Shown here piece by piece: positions 17,255 through 25,431 of a stretch of DNA of 57,832 nucleotides. The notes beneath the pieces are model-generated. The model was given only the letters and a program-made list of their open reading frames with translations, did not search any database and had not been told where the DNA came from. Made by a program: the position numbers and the translations under genes. Every line of letters starts with the position of its first letter. The stretch's first letter is position 1. The stretch covers positions 1 through 57,832 of the forward strand of contig JACDZG010000037.1 of assembly GCA_013426805.1 (NCBI GenBank), read 5' to 3'. Source of the DNA: Chromatiaceae bacterium (lineage in GTDB: Bacteria > Pseudomonadota > Gammaproteobacteria > Chromatiales > Chromatiaceae).

Positions 17255-17571
17255 GAGCGATCTCCGTCGGCGCCGTCCCGGTCGTTGCGCGACCCACCGG
17301 TGCCGTCGATGGCGCGGGCGATCGCGACGATCGCGATGAATGACAGCACCCCGTAGACCAACGCTACATCCAGGAACAGCGGGTTGTCGAAAAGCAGCGC
17401 GAGCCCCGCAATGCCGGTGGTGGTGATCACCGTCAGGGTGTCGGAGGCCACCACCCGATCCGGCGCCCGCGGCCCCAGCACCAGCCGCACCAAGGCCAGC
17501 AGCAGCGCCAGCCCAAGCAGCACGAAGGCCGCCGTCTCCAGTGGATTCAGCGTGATGGCATACAGGGTCAT
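17251..17571 (-). CDS. MrpF-like antiporter subunit (MbhB-like)
   Basis: A 106-residue protein with three membrane segments. RLVLGPRAPDRVVASDTLTV is the MrpF/MnhF signature, with the conserved Gly-Pro and Pro-Asp-Arg. A polar, Asp/Arg-rich tail of about 17 residues ends the protein. It overlaps the MrpE stop upstream and the MrpG start downstream, both by ATGA. Confidence 0.85.
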   Translation of the reverse strand: MTLYAITLNPLETAAFVLLGLALLLALVRLVLGPRAPDRVVASDTLTVITTTGIAGLALLFDNPLFLDVALVYGVLSFIAIVAIARAIDGTGGSRNDRDGADGDRS

Positions 17572-18092
17572 TTCAGGAAACCGCGGATGTGCCGTTCAAA
17601 TGATTCGGAGATGGCCGCCGTCGCCGCGGCAAGATCGGTACCGGGCGAGCAATCGATCCAATGGACCAGCAGCCGATCGCCGAGCACGTCGATCGTCAGG
17701 GTGCCGGGGGTCAGGGTGATGCTGTTGGCAAGCAGCATGCGCCCGAGCGACGACCGCAGCCGCGTCTGCACCTCGACCACCCCGGGGCGGATCGGCAGCG
17801 ACGGCGACAGCACCCGGCGCGCAACATCCAGATTGGCATGGACCAAGGCCGCGAAGAACACCCAGAGATACCGGAGCAGATGCACCGGCGCGAGCGGCGC
17901 GAGGCGCACACCGCCGAGGATGGCGAGCCGCGGACCGGCGATCAGGGTCACCAGGAACGCCGTCACGCCGCCCGCGATCAGTTCATCCTGACGCAGGGTT
18001 CCCGCGAGCAGGACCCACAACAGAAAAAGCACGGCCATGGTAAAGAGATAATGGCCCAGTGTCGGACGCGGGTCGGCGCGGTGCTGTTCCAC
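17568..18092 (-). CDS. MrpE-like antiporter subunit (MbhA-like), first gene of the operon
   Basis: A 174-residue protein of the MrpE/MnhE family: two hydrophobic segments near the N-terminus, then a soluble domain with LLANSITLTPGTLTIDVLGD, the family signature. It ends in an amphipathic helix. It is the first gene of the 14-gene minus-strand operon; upstream (18093-18324) there is no further same-strand gene of the system. No clear sigma-70 promoter is visible in the GC-rich upstream sequence. Confidence 0.85.
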   Translation of the reverse strand: MEQHRADPRPTLGHYLFTMAVLFLLWVLLAGTLRQDELIAGGVTAFLVTLIAGPRLAILGGVRLAPLAPVHLLRYLWVFFAALVHANLDVARRVLSPSLPIRPGVVEVQTRLRSSLGRMLLANSITLTPGTLTIDVLGDRLLVHWIDCSPGTDLAAATAAISESFERHIRGFLK

Positions 18093-18324
18093 AGGGAGAC
18101 CTCACAAGACCGGGTGAACCCCGGATCGGGCCACAACCATGGGGCGCCGGCGACTGCCAGGACCCCGACATGGCGGGGAGTATACCCGCGTCGGCCTTGA
18201 TCGGCATCACGGCTACCGACGGTCCGGCCATCCTGTTATGGCGACTGCCGTTGCGCAGTTGCGTGAAGCACTTCGAGAGAAAAGTCGCTCACCAAGCCGA
18301 AGTGCTCGGTGAAAAGACCAGGGC

Positions 18325-18703
18325 TCAGCTTGGGCAGGTCCCAGCCCGGCAGGTAACAGTTAGTTGCCGATGAATCGTGTCGAGTTGTCTGGCCACCTCG
18401 GGGTTGCGCGCCTGCCCCTCCATCAACTCCTCCAGCACCTCGCCGCTGCTCAGCCCCAGCGCACGCGGTGCATGCCCCAGCAAGATGCCGTCGCGCGGCA
18501 ACATCACCGATTCCGGCGCGAGCTCGCCGACGACCTGGGGGGAATGCGTGGTGATGATGAATTGGCAGTGGGGGAAGGCTCGCTCCAACGAGGCCACGAC
18601 AGCCCGCTGCCATCTTGAACGCCGTCGTGCGCTGCGTGAAGTCAACGTCCAGCGTCTTGATACCACGGAAGTTCAGTAGATGAAGCGATTGGATCTTCAA
18701 CAC
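18325..18703 (-). pseudogene. Remnant of an AAA/OLD-like ATPase
   Basis: Two pieces of one ATPase are joined with the middle missing. The N-terminal piece starts at GTG 18703 and reads IQSLHLLNFRGIKTLDVDF, the typical opening of RecF/OLD-like ATPases before the Walker A loop. About 28 codons in, it runs into a C-terminal piece in another frame: ASLERAFPHCQFIITTHSPQ, the D-loop/H-loop region, then a tail ending DTIHRQL. Walker A and Walker B are gone, so the product is non-functional. Such ATPases are common in defence modules with nucleases or methylases, which fits the methyltransferase remnant beside it. Confidence 0.7.
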
Positions 18704-18816
18704 AGTTTGCCTCGCGCGGTCAGCTTTTCGGCCAGCGTCAGATGATGGTCGTTGATGCGCTCGCCCTTGAACGCCGCATACCAGAAGCAGGCTGGAAGAG
18801 AGTTGCATGGGGATCG
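18697..18816 (-). pseudogene. C-terminal stub of a DNA methyltransferase-like gene
   Basis: About 39 codons that continue in frame straight after the toxin gene's TAG stop. They read ...FWYAAFKGERINDHHLTLAE... and end at TGA 18697-18699, overlapping the ATPase GTG start. The NDHHLTLAEK part repeats the tail of the methyltransferase remnant at 19623 (DNDHHLTLAEK); at DNA level about 28 bases match with two differences. This is the leftover 3' end of a related gene that once preceded the ATPase. Confidence 0.55.
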
Positions 18817-19311
18817 CTACGGGGGGAGAGGTTCGTCCGCCGCGCGGAGCACTGCGCACCGAGTCGGATGGCTCAATCGAAAGCCCTGGCGTTGCAGCGC
18901 GTCGATCAAGGGCGTGACGGACGCAATAAATCCAGCACGTTTGGCATCCAGCAGAATTCCCAATGTGCCGGTGAGGCGAAGGCCCAGCAGGGTGGCGTGG
19001 CGACGGGCGAGCGCATCATCCAAGATCACCACCGGATCTCGACAGTCCAGCGCGAGTGCCAGAACCCCGGTTTCGCCGGAACCGAGGGCTGCAACCAGCC
19101 GGAGCACTCGCACATGGGGCGGCGGACGCAGGTCGATCCATCCCAGGGCTTCGGGTACCGGCCGATCGCAACCCAACCGTCGGCCTTCTTCCAACTCCTC
19201 AGCCACCGTGGTCGGGACGATGACCCGCCCCACCAGCCGCGGCAGCAGGTCCAGTTGCCCGATCTGATGCAGATATTGAAGCGGCGAGGTATTGCAGATG
19301 ACCTCAGACAA
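18817..19311 (-). CDS. PIN-like toxin of the DUF3368 family
   Basis: A 164-residue protein if started at the TTG at 19311. That start gives LSEVICNTSPLQYL, the usual DUF3368 opening (...NTSPL...), and overlaps the antitoxin stop. A longer ATG frame from 19338 is possible but adds residues the family lacks. Later conserved parts are VPTTVAEEL, GSGETGVLALAL, DPVVILDDALAR and GTLGILLDAKRAG, the PIN-like acidic positions. DUF3368 proteins are PIN-fold RNase-like toxins paired with UPF0175 antitoxins, and the partner lies directly upstream. It appears intact among decayed genes. Confidence 0.8.
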   Translation of the reverse strand: MSEVICNTSPLQYLHQIGQLDLLPRLVGRVIVPTTVAEELEEGRRLGCDRPVPEALGWIDLRPPPHVRVLRLVAALGSGETGVLALALDCRDPVVILDDALARRHATLLGLRLTGTLGILLDAKRAGFIASVTPLIDALQRQGFRLSHPTRCAVLRAADEPLPP

Positions 19312-19555
19312 GGGAAGCCTGCTCCGCGATCTCGGCATCAGAGAGCATGAAGGTATCGATTCCGTAATCCGCCAGGCGGTTCAAGAAGAGTGTGCGCGGG
19401 ACTCCTGCCAGCCGGGCAGCCCCGCCCGATGACAAACGTCCCAGTTCAAAAAGCTTCATGGCAGCGGCCAGGCGGATCTCCATTGCGGCAGCGGCATTGG
19501 ACAGCCGCAGCGACAGCAGCGTTTCGTCCGGGACATCCAGGATCAGTTGGCTCAT
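19304..19555 (-). CDS. UPF0175-family antitoxin
   Basis: An 83-residue protein. VPDETLLSLRLSNAAAAMEI near the start, then LAAAMKLFELGRLSSGGAARL and AGVPRTLFLNRLADYGID are the typical UPF0175 layout: a short strand, then a helix-turn-helix-like region (GAARLAGVPRTLF) and a C-terminal acidic tail that binds the toxin. It overlaps the toxin gene start by eight bases (TTG within the last codons), so the two are co-translated. It may autoregulate the pair through the HTH-like part. No operator was identified. Confidence 0.8.
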   Translation of the reverse strand: MSQLILDVPDETLLSLRLSNAAAAMEIRLAAAMKLFELGRLSSGGAARLAGVPRTLFLNRLADYGIDTFMLSDAEIAEQASLV

Positions 19556-19622
19556 GGTTGATGGTCCTATGTGAAGCAGGAGAAAACTCCAAGGTCATTG
19601 GACAGCGGCAGGGACAGGACGC

Positions 19623-20858
19623 TCATGCCGACTCGCCGCGGGCTGCGTCTTTTTCGGCCAGCGTCAGGTGGTGGTCGTTATCGAGCTTGTGGTAGTTCAC
19701 CAGGACGCCTAAGCCATCCTTGAGCCCATCCCAGACGCGCCAGATGAAGGGGCGGTGCTGGAAGCGCTTGGCGTGCCGCTCGAAGAACTTGTCGCGCAGC
19801 CAGAGGTCCAGGCCCTTGCCGGCGCAGTACGCGTCGGCGAGCAGCAAGTGAAATCCATCTGGTGCTGCCTCATGCGTCTGGATGAGCAAGACAACCTGCA
19901 CCACTTCGCCGCTGATAGTCTCGGAGGCACCCGGCCGCAAACGCGCCAACAGATTCCAATGCATCCGCCTGAGCAACGACTCCCGTTGCTTCCTGTAGCC
20001 GGTGAGCAACAGCCAGTTCTGCGGCATAACGATCTGCACGACGCCTTGCGCCTCCTCGCGACTGAGCTCCAGGCACCGCTCCAAGAAGACATTGGCCAAG
20101 CCGTTCTTGGCCTCGGGGCAATGCCTGGCGCAGTGGTCTTTGAGCGTATTATTCTGCTTGGGGCGCGCCAGATAAGGCACGTTCGTAATGACCACGTGGT
20201 AACGCCCATCCAGCAGGCGGGCGGCATCCAGCAGACCACGCGCGGTCACCGCCAAGTCCCGGGCATCGTCGCTCAACTCCAGCCCCGGCCCCGGCCCCGG
20301 CCCCCACAGCGTAGCCGGCATCTCGGTCGCCAAGGCAAGCTCCAGCAAATCCTTCAGATCGTCGAAACGAGACTTTAACAGGTCGTCCTTCAGGCCGCGA
20401 GCCGGGTCCGGCAGGCTGCCCAAAGGCGGCGTGCAGCAGGCGCAGTTTCTGCCGCAGCAGGGCGGCGTTGGGTTGCGAATCAGGGACCAGCGCCTCCCAG
20501 TCCTTGGCGCTGGCCGCCACCTTCAGACCGCAGCAGGCGATGTTGGGCACCGGCATGTCGGCCCGCACGCCCAGCGGGTCGCCGCGCTCGTCCGGGAAGC
20601 ACCAGGCGGCCAAGGCCAGGGCGAAGACCGCGATCTCGACACCGCGGGCGTCCAGTTCCAGGCCATGCAGGCTGTCGGCCGGCACCGCGTCCGCCGCTTC
20701 CCGCGCGCTCAAGCCCTCGGCCGCCATGCGCATGGGCGGCAGCAGGAAGGCGGCGACCAGGAAGTGGCCCGTGCCGCAGCAGGGGTCGAGCAGCTTGAAC
20801 TTGGTGAGGCCCAGTCGGGTCAGGAGTGCCTGTCGGTGGTCCGGCCCAGCGGCTGCTG
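19623..20858 (-). pseudogene. Broken DNA adenine methyltransferase (type IIG/PglX-like)
   Basis: Reading on the minus strand, the first part contains KLLDPCCGTGHFLVAAF, motif I of N6-adenine methyltransferases. It then shifts frame near 20425-20440 (after LRLLHAAFG) and continues as GSLPDPARGLKDDLL... The second part contains VVITNVPYLARPKQ, a variant of the NPPY catalytic motif, and runs to the stop at 19623. The N-terminal region before motif I is missing; the sequence runs directly into the bioA 3' end. A one-base frameshift and a 5' truncation mean no functional enzyme. The family is that of large single-chain restriction-modification or BREX-type methylases. Confidence 0.75.
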
Positions 20859-22157
20859 TCACTCCCCAGGCACCCAATCGCCTTCAGCCACCACGCGCAC
20901 GACTGCCGTGCAGAGCGTCTCCAGCTCGGCAGCGTCGATGACATAGGGCGGCATCAGATAGATGAGCCTGCCGAACGGCCGAATCCAGACGCCCAGCTCG
21001 ACGAAGCGCTGCTGGATCGATCGCATCGGCACCGGGCTTGCGAGTTCCACCACACCGATGGCGCCGAGCACCCGCACCTCAACGACGCCGGGGAGGTCCC
21101 GACAGGGGGCGAGGCCCGCCTGGAGTGCCCGTTCGATGTGCCGGATACGCGCCTGCCAATCCGACTGAAGCAGCAGTTCGATACTGGCGTTGGCCACGGC
21201 GCAGGCCAGCGGATTACCCATGAAGGTCGGGCCGTGCATGAAGACGCCGGGGTCACCGGCGCTGATTCCCTGCGCCACACGCGCCGTCGCGAGGGTGGCG
21301 GCCAGGGTCATATAGCCCCCGGTGAGGGCCTTGCCGACGGTCATGATGTCCGGGCTGATCCCGGCGTGTTCGCAGGCGAACAGGGTCCCGGTCCGGCCGA
21401 AGCCGGTCGCGATCTCGTCGGCAATCAGCAGTACATCATGGCGGTCACAGAGGGCGCGGACCGCGCGCAGGTAATCGGGCGCGTAAAAGCGCATGCCGCC
21501 GGCGCCCTGGCAGATGGGCTCCAGGATCACCGCCGCCAGCTCGTCCTGGTGCCGGGCGATGAGCGCGGCGAAGGCGTCGATGTGACGGGTCTCCCAGGGC
21601 TCATCGAATCGACAGGCCGGGGCCGGGGCGAAGATCTGCCGCGGCAGGATCGCGCTGAACAGGTGGTGCATCCCGGTGACCGGATCGCAGACCGCCATGG
21701 CGCCGCAGGTGTCGCCATGGTAGCCGGAGCGGATGGTCATCAGCCGGTAGCGTCGCGGTTGTCCCTGCGCCTGCCGGAACTGGATGGCCATCTTGATCGC
21801 CACCTCGACCGCGACCGACCCGGAGTCACACAGAAAGACATACTGGAGCGGGGCCGGGGTCAAGTCGACCAGGTGTTCGATCAGCCGCACCGCGGGCGCA
21901 TGGGTCAAGCCGCCGAACATGATGTGCGCCATGGCGGCGAGTTGATCGCGCACGGCCTGATTGAGTACCGGGTGGTTGTAGCCGTGAATCGCACACCACC
22001 AGGAGGACATGCCGTCGATCAGTTCGCGGCCGTCCGCCAGGCGGATGCGGCAGCCCTGCGCGGACTGGACCGGGTAGACCGGAGCGTCGGAGCCGGGCGC
22101 CGAATAGGGGTGCCAGGCGTGGTCCCGATCGATCGCAAGCAACTGCTCGGTGTCCAT
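20859..22157 (-). CDS. bioA: Adenosylmethionine-8-amino-7-oxononanoate aminotransferase
   Basis: A 432-residue class III PLP aminotransferase. It converts KAPA to DAPA in biotin synthesis using S-adenosylmethionine as amino donor. Family marks: HPYSAP near the N-terminus, DGMSSWWCAIHGYNHP (BioA-type substrate region), SGYHGDTCGAM, LLIADEIATGFGRTG with the PLP aspartate, and TVGKALTGGYM with the Schiff-base lysine. Length is normal. It lies 24 bases downstream of fur, in the same orientation. Other biotin genes are not in the window. Confidence 0.93.
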   Translation of the reverse strand: MDTEQLLAIDRDHAWHPYSAPGSDAPVYPVQSAQGCRIRLADGRELIDGMSSWWCAIHGYNHPVLNQAVRDQLAAMAHIMFGGLTHAPAVRLIEHLVDLTPAPLQYVFLCDSGSVAVEVAIKMAIQFRQAQGQPRRYRLMTIRSGYHGDTCGAMAVCDPVTGMHHLFSAILPRQIFAPAPACRFDEPWETRHIDAFAALIARHQDELAAVILEPICQGAGGMRFYAPDYLRAVRALCDRHDVLLIADEIATGFGRTGTLFACEHAGISPDIMTVGKALTGGYMTLAATLATARVAQGISAGDPGVFMHGPTFMGNPLACAVANASIELLLQSDWQARIRHIERALQAGLAPCRDLPGVVEVRVLGAIGVVELASPVPMRSIQQRFVELGVWIRPFGRLIYLMPPYVIDAAELETLCTAVVRVVAEGDWVPGE

Positions 22158-22181
22158 GGGCGTCGCGCTCGCCTCAGGTTC

Positions 22182-22598
22182 CTAAGCGTTGGCCGCGCAG
22201 TCGGTACAGACCCCGTAGATGACCAGCGAGTGATCCTCGATGTGGAATCCATGCTGGGCAGCGATGGCGCTCTGGCGCTCCTCGATCATCGGGTCCACGA
22301 ACTCCACGACCCGGTTACAGCGCACACAGACGAGGTGGTCATGATGATCGCCGCTGTTCAGTTCGAAAACCGACTGGCCGGTCTCGAAATGGCGGCGGCA
22401 CACCAGGCCCGCACCCTCGAACTGGGTCAGAACCCGATAGACCGTGGCCAGGCCGATGTCATCGCCGTTGGTCAGCAGTTCCTTGTAAACATCCTCGGCG
22501 CTCAGGTGTCGGCGCCCGCTGCGTTCGAGGATGCCCAGGATTTTCTCCCGTGGCCGGGTGACCTTCAGGCCCGCATCTTTGATCTGTTGATTATCCAT
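22182..22598 (-). CDS. fur: Ferric uptake regulator
   Basis: A 138-residue Fur protein, starting at the ATG at 22598 (MDNQQIKDAG), as in other gammaproteobacterial Fur. The DNA-binding winged helix covers about 10-82 (GLKVTRPREKIL, IGLATVYRVLTQFEGAGL). The metal-binding dimerisation domain has GDHHDHLVCVRCNRVVEF and a C-terminal CTDC pair for structural zinc. It represses iron-uptake genes when bound to Fe2+. It is divergent from bamE, the usual arrangement in gammaproteobacteria. Confidence 0.93.
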   Translation of the reverse strand: MDNQQIKDAGLKVTRPREKILGILERSGRRHLSAEDVYKELLTNGDDIGLATVYRVLTQFEGAGLVCRRHFETGQSVFELNSGDHHDHLVCVRCNRVVEFVDPMIEERQSAIAAQHGFHIEDHSLVIYGVCTDCAANA

Positions 22599-22702
22599 AG
22601 GTCTCCCGCGTGGTGAGCCGCGCCGCCACGGCGTTCGATGATTAGGGGGCGGGGCTGCTGTATCATGCACAGGATTTCCCGCTCTTCTTCTATCATAGCA
22701 AG

Positions 22703-23200
22703 ATGCGAAAGCTTCTCAGTTGTCTGTTTCTCTCCATGCTGTCACTCGGCACGCCGGTCTTGACCGGCTGTGCCGGTGAGACAAAACCAGACGTGTACCA
22801 GTCGTCACTGCTCGAAGACCTGCCGTTCGTGCATAAGATGACGGTTCAGCAGGGCAACATCATTACCAGCGAAGCGCTGGATCAGCTCCAACCCGGCATG
22901 AACAAACGTCAGGTGCGGTATCTGCTCGGCACCCCCTTGCTGACCGATTTCTTCAACAGCGACCGCTGGGACTATGTTTACACCATCCGGCGCGGCCATG
23001 AGCCCGAGGAGCAGCGCAAACTGACAGTGTTTTTCCAGGATGATGTCCTGGTCCGCACCGAGGGTAACCTGCAACCGAAACCAGGGGCGGCGACCGCTGA
23101 TGCACCCAAGGAAATCGTCGTCTCGGTGCCGGATTACCATGAACGCAAAGGCTGGATCGGACGCGGACTGGAAGCGGTGGGCATCGGGCGTAACAAATAA
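22703..23200 (+). CDS. bamE: Outer membrane assembly lipoprotein BamE
   Basis: A 165-residue lipoprotein with signal peptide and lipobox VLTGC at about 19-23. The BamE/OmlA domain follows: VQQGNIITSEALDQLQPGM, KRQVRYLLGTPLL and RWDYVYTIRRGH. It is a non-essential member of the Bam complex that inserts beta-barrel proteins into the outer membrane. It is longer than the enterobacterial protein because of a C-terminal extension of about 40 residues. It is transcribed divergently from fur. Confidence 0.92.
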   Translation: MRKLLSCLFLSMLSLGTPVLTGCAGETKPDVYQSSLLEDLPFVHKMTVQQGNIITSEALDQLQPGMNKRQVRYLLGTPLLTDFFNSDRWDYVYTIRRGHEPEEQRKLTVFFQDDVLVRTEGNLQPKPGAATADAPKEIVVSVPDYHERKGWIGRGLEAVGIGRNK

Positions 23201-23231
23201 GGCGTTTGCCGGCAATCGCCAAAGCTGCGCA

Positions 23232-23582
23232 TTACTCACCCGCTTGGCGGAGCCGCTTGCCCTCCTCGGCCCGCCGCTTCCTCGCCTGCCTGGGGTCGGC
23301 GATCAGCGGGCGGTAGATTTCCGCACGCTCCCCATCCGCCAGGATCTGGTCCAGATCCGTGACCCGGCCGAAGACCCCGACTTGGTAAACCTGCAGGTCG
23401 ATTTCCGGACACTTGGCCAGCACACCGGATTGCGTGATCGCCATGCGCAGCGTGGTTCCCTGCGTGACCTCCAGCGAACGCACGAACTGCTCAGTCGCCC
23501 CGACGTAGGCCACTGAGACCCGAATGCGCTCTCCAACCTGATGACCGCAACCCCTGGGCGGATGAGCCCCCGGTTCACCCAT
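23232..23582 (-). CDS. ratB: RnfH-family ubiquitin-like protein (RatB)
   Basis: A 116-residue protein of the UPF0125/RnfH family, a beta-grasp fold of unknown exact role. The start at ATG 23582 overlaps the ratA stop by eight bases. RVSVAYVGATEQFVRSLEV, GVFGRVTDLDQIL, GERAEIYRPLIADPRQARKRRA are the usual family segments. It is partnered with ratA in most gammaproteobacteria; a toxin-antitoxin role for the pair is debated. It converges on bamE. Confidence 0.88.
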   Translation of the reverse strand: MGEPGAHPPRGCGHQVGERIRVSVAYVGATEQFVRSLEVTQGTTLRMAITQSGVLAKCPEIDLQVYQVGVFGRVTDLDQILADGERAEIYRPLIADPRQARKRRAEEGKRLRQAGE

Positions 23583-24006
23583 ACAGGTCATCCGCGCGCT
23601 TGCAGAAGGCATCCACCAGCGTATTGGCGATTTGGTTGAAAACCGCGCCAAAAGCCTTGTCGATCAGCCGACCCGAGAATTCGAACTCCAATTCCAGCTC
23701 GACTTTGCAGGCATCCTCGCGCAGAGGCGTGAAGCGCCAGCCGCCGTGCAGCTTGCGGAAGGGCCCGTCGAGCAGCGAGATATCCATGCGCCGATCGCGC
23801 TCGAAGCGGTTGCAGGTGCTGAAAGTCTGGTGAATCCCCAGACGCGACACCTCGATCCGCCCGCAGATTTGCTCGGCCGTCTCGGAGATCACCGTCGTCC
23901 GTGCACACCAGGGTAAGAACTTTGGATAGGACCCGACGTCGTACACCAGATCGAACATACACTTAGCTGAGTGGGCGACCAATGCGCTTTTCTTGACGAT
24001 GGCCAC
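23575..24006 (-). CDS. ratA: START/polyketide-cyclase-like protein RatA
   Basis: A 143-residue protein of the RatA/COQ10 family. VYDVGSYPKFLPWC near residues 22-35 is the family hallmark, and the C-terminal FGAVFNQIANTLVDAF helix closes the hydrophobic pocket. Relatives bind lipids or ubiquinone (Coq10) and the E. coli protein was reported to interfere with ribosome subunit association. It is followed by ratB with overlap and lies three bases after the glmM stop. Confidence 0.9.
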   Translation of the reverse strand: MAIVKKSALVAHSAKCMFDLVYDVGSYPKFLPWCARTTVISETAEQICGRIEVSRLGIHQTFSTCNRFERDRRMDISLLDGPFRKLHGGWRFTPLREDACKVELELEFEFSGRLIDKAFGAVFNQIANTLVDAFCKRADDLYG

Positions 24007-24009
24007 GAT

Positions 24010-25353
24010 TCAGACCGACCCAGGTTGCTGGTCACGTACCACGGCCGCCAGACCCTCGGCGAGGCGCTGGACCTGGTCGCCGTCCGCACCTTCCACCATC
24101 ACCCGCACCAGTGGCTCGGTTCCGGAGGACCGCAGCAGGACCCGACCGTGCCCAGCCAACTCCCGTTCGGCGACGAACACAGCATCCTGGACAGCCGGCA
24201 GGTTCACCAGATCCCGCGGCGCGTGCACGCGGATGTTGATCAGCACCTGCGGGTACAGCACCACTTCGGCGCACAGATCATCCAGGCTGCCTTGCAACCG
24301 CTCCAAGGCGGCCAGCACCTGCAAAGCCGACACGATGCCGTCCCCGGTACTGGTACGGTCACGGCAGATAAGGTGCCCCGAGGGCTCGCCGCCCAGGATG
24401 GCGTCGGTCCGCTTCATGTATTCCATGATGTAGCGGTCGCCGACCGCGGTGCGGGCAAAACCGACACCGATCCGATGCAGTGCGTGCTCGAACCCGAGAT
24501 TACTCATCAGGGTCCCGACGACCTCCCCGCGCAGGGTTCCTTCATGCAGACGCGCACGCGCAATGATGTACAGGAGTTGGTCGCCGTCGACCAACGCGCC
24601 GCGGGAGTTGACCATCAGGACGCGATCACCGTCGCCGTCGAAGGCGATACCCAGGTCGGCACCTTCGCGGACCACGGCCTCGCACAGGGCCTGTGGCTTG
24701 GTGGATCCGACATTGTGGTTGATATTGAGTCCATCGGGCTCATTGCCCATGGAGACCACCGTAGCTCCCAACTCTTCAAAGACATAGGGGGCCGTGTTAT
24801 AGGTTGCACCATGGGCGCAGTCCACCACGATCTTGAGCCCGCGGAAATCCATAGCGGTCGGGATGGTGCTCTTGCAGAACTCGATATAACGGCCGTTAGC
24901 GTCCTCGATGCGCTTGACTTTGCCAAGCGCTCCCGCGTCCACCGTCCGCAAGGGCTGTTCGAGCTCCGCCTCAATGGCCAGTTCGACGGCGTCCGGCAGC
25001 TTGTCGCCGTCGGCGGAGAAGAACTTGATGCCATTATCCTGATATGGATTGTGTGACGCGGTGATGACGATCCCCGCACAGGCACGGAAGGTGCGGGTGA
25101 GATAGGCCACGCCCGGAGTGGACATCGGACCCAAGAGCCGGATATTGACACCGGACGCGACCAAACCGGCCTCCAAGGCAGACTCGAACATATAACCCGA
25201 GATCCGGGTGTCTTTACCGATCAGGATCTTGGAGCCGGCACCGTGGCCGAGTACCCGGCCTGCGGCCCAGCCCAGCTTGAGCACGAAGTCAGGACTGATG
25301 TTAGCCTCACCGACCCGACCGCGAATCCCATCGGTACCGAAATATTTCCGCAT
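24010..25353 (-). CDS. glmM: Phosphoglucosamine mutase
   Basis: A 447-residue enzyme that converts glucosamine-6-phosphate to glucosamine-1-phosphate for UDP-GlcNAc, peptidoglycan and [19 protein letters not shown] is the N-terminal signature. The active-site serine lies in [17 protein letters not shown] (about residues 98-114). The metal-binding loop is FDGDGDRV and the sugar-binding motif is GGEPSGHLI. Length is normal. It is downstream of ftsH and folP in conserved order. Confidence 0.95.
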   Translation of the reverse strand: MRKYFGTDGIRGRVGEANISPDFVLKLGWAAGRVLGHGAGSKILIGKDTRISGYMFESALEAGLVASGVNIRLLGPMSTPGVAYLTRTFRACAGIVITASHNPYQDNGIKFFSADGDKLPDAVELAIEAELEQPLRTVDAGALGKVKRIEDANGRYIEFCKSTIPTAMDFRGLKIVVDCAHGATYNTAPYVFEELGATVVSMGNEPDGLNINHNVGSTKPQALCEAVVREGADLGIAFDGDGDRVLMVNSRGALVDGDQLLYIIARARLHEGTLRGEVVGTLMSNLGFEHALHRIGVGFARTAVGDRYIMEYMKRTDAILGGEPSGHLICRDRTSTGDGIVSALQVLAALERLQGSLDDLCAEVVLYPQVLINIRVHAPRDLVNLPAVQDAVFVAERELAGHGRVLLRSSGTEPLVRVMVEGADGDQVQRLAEGLAAVVRDQQPGSV

Positions 25354-25431
25354 GACTTCTCGCCTGAAGACAAATGGACAGGAGTGATACCCGTCGTTGT
25401 TGGTTGTTCGTTTAAACGAAAAAACGAAAAC

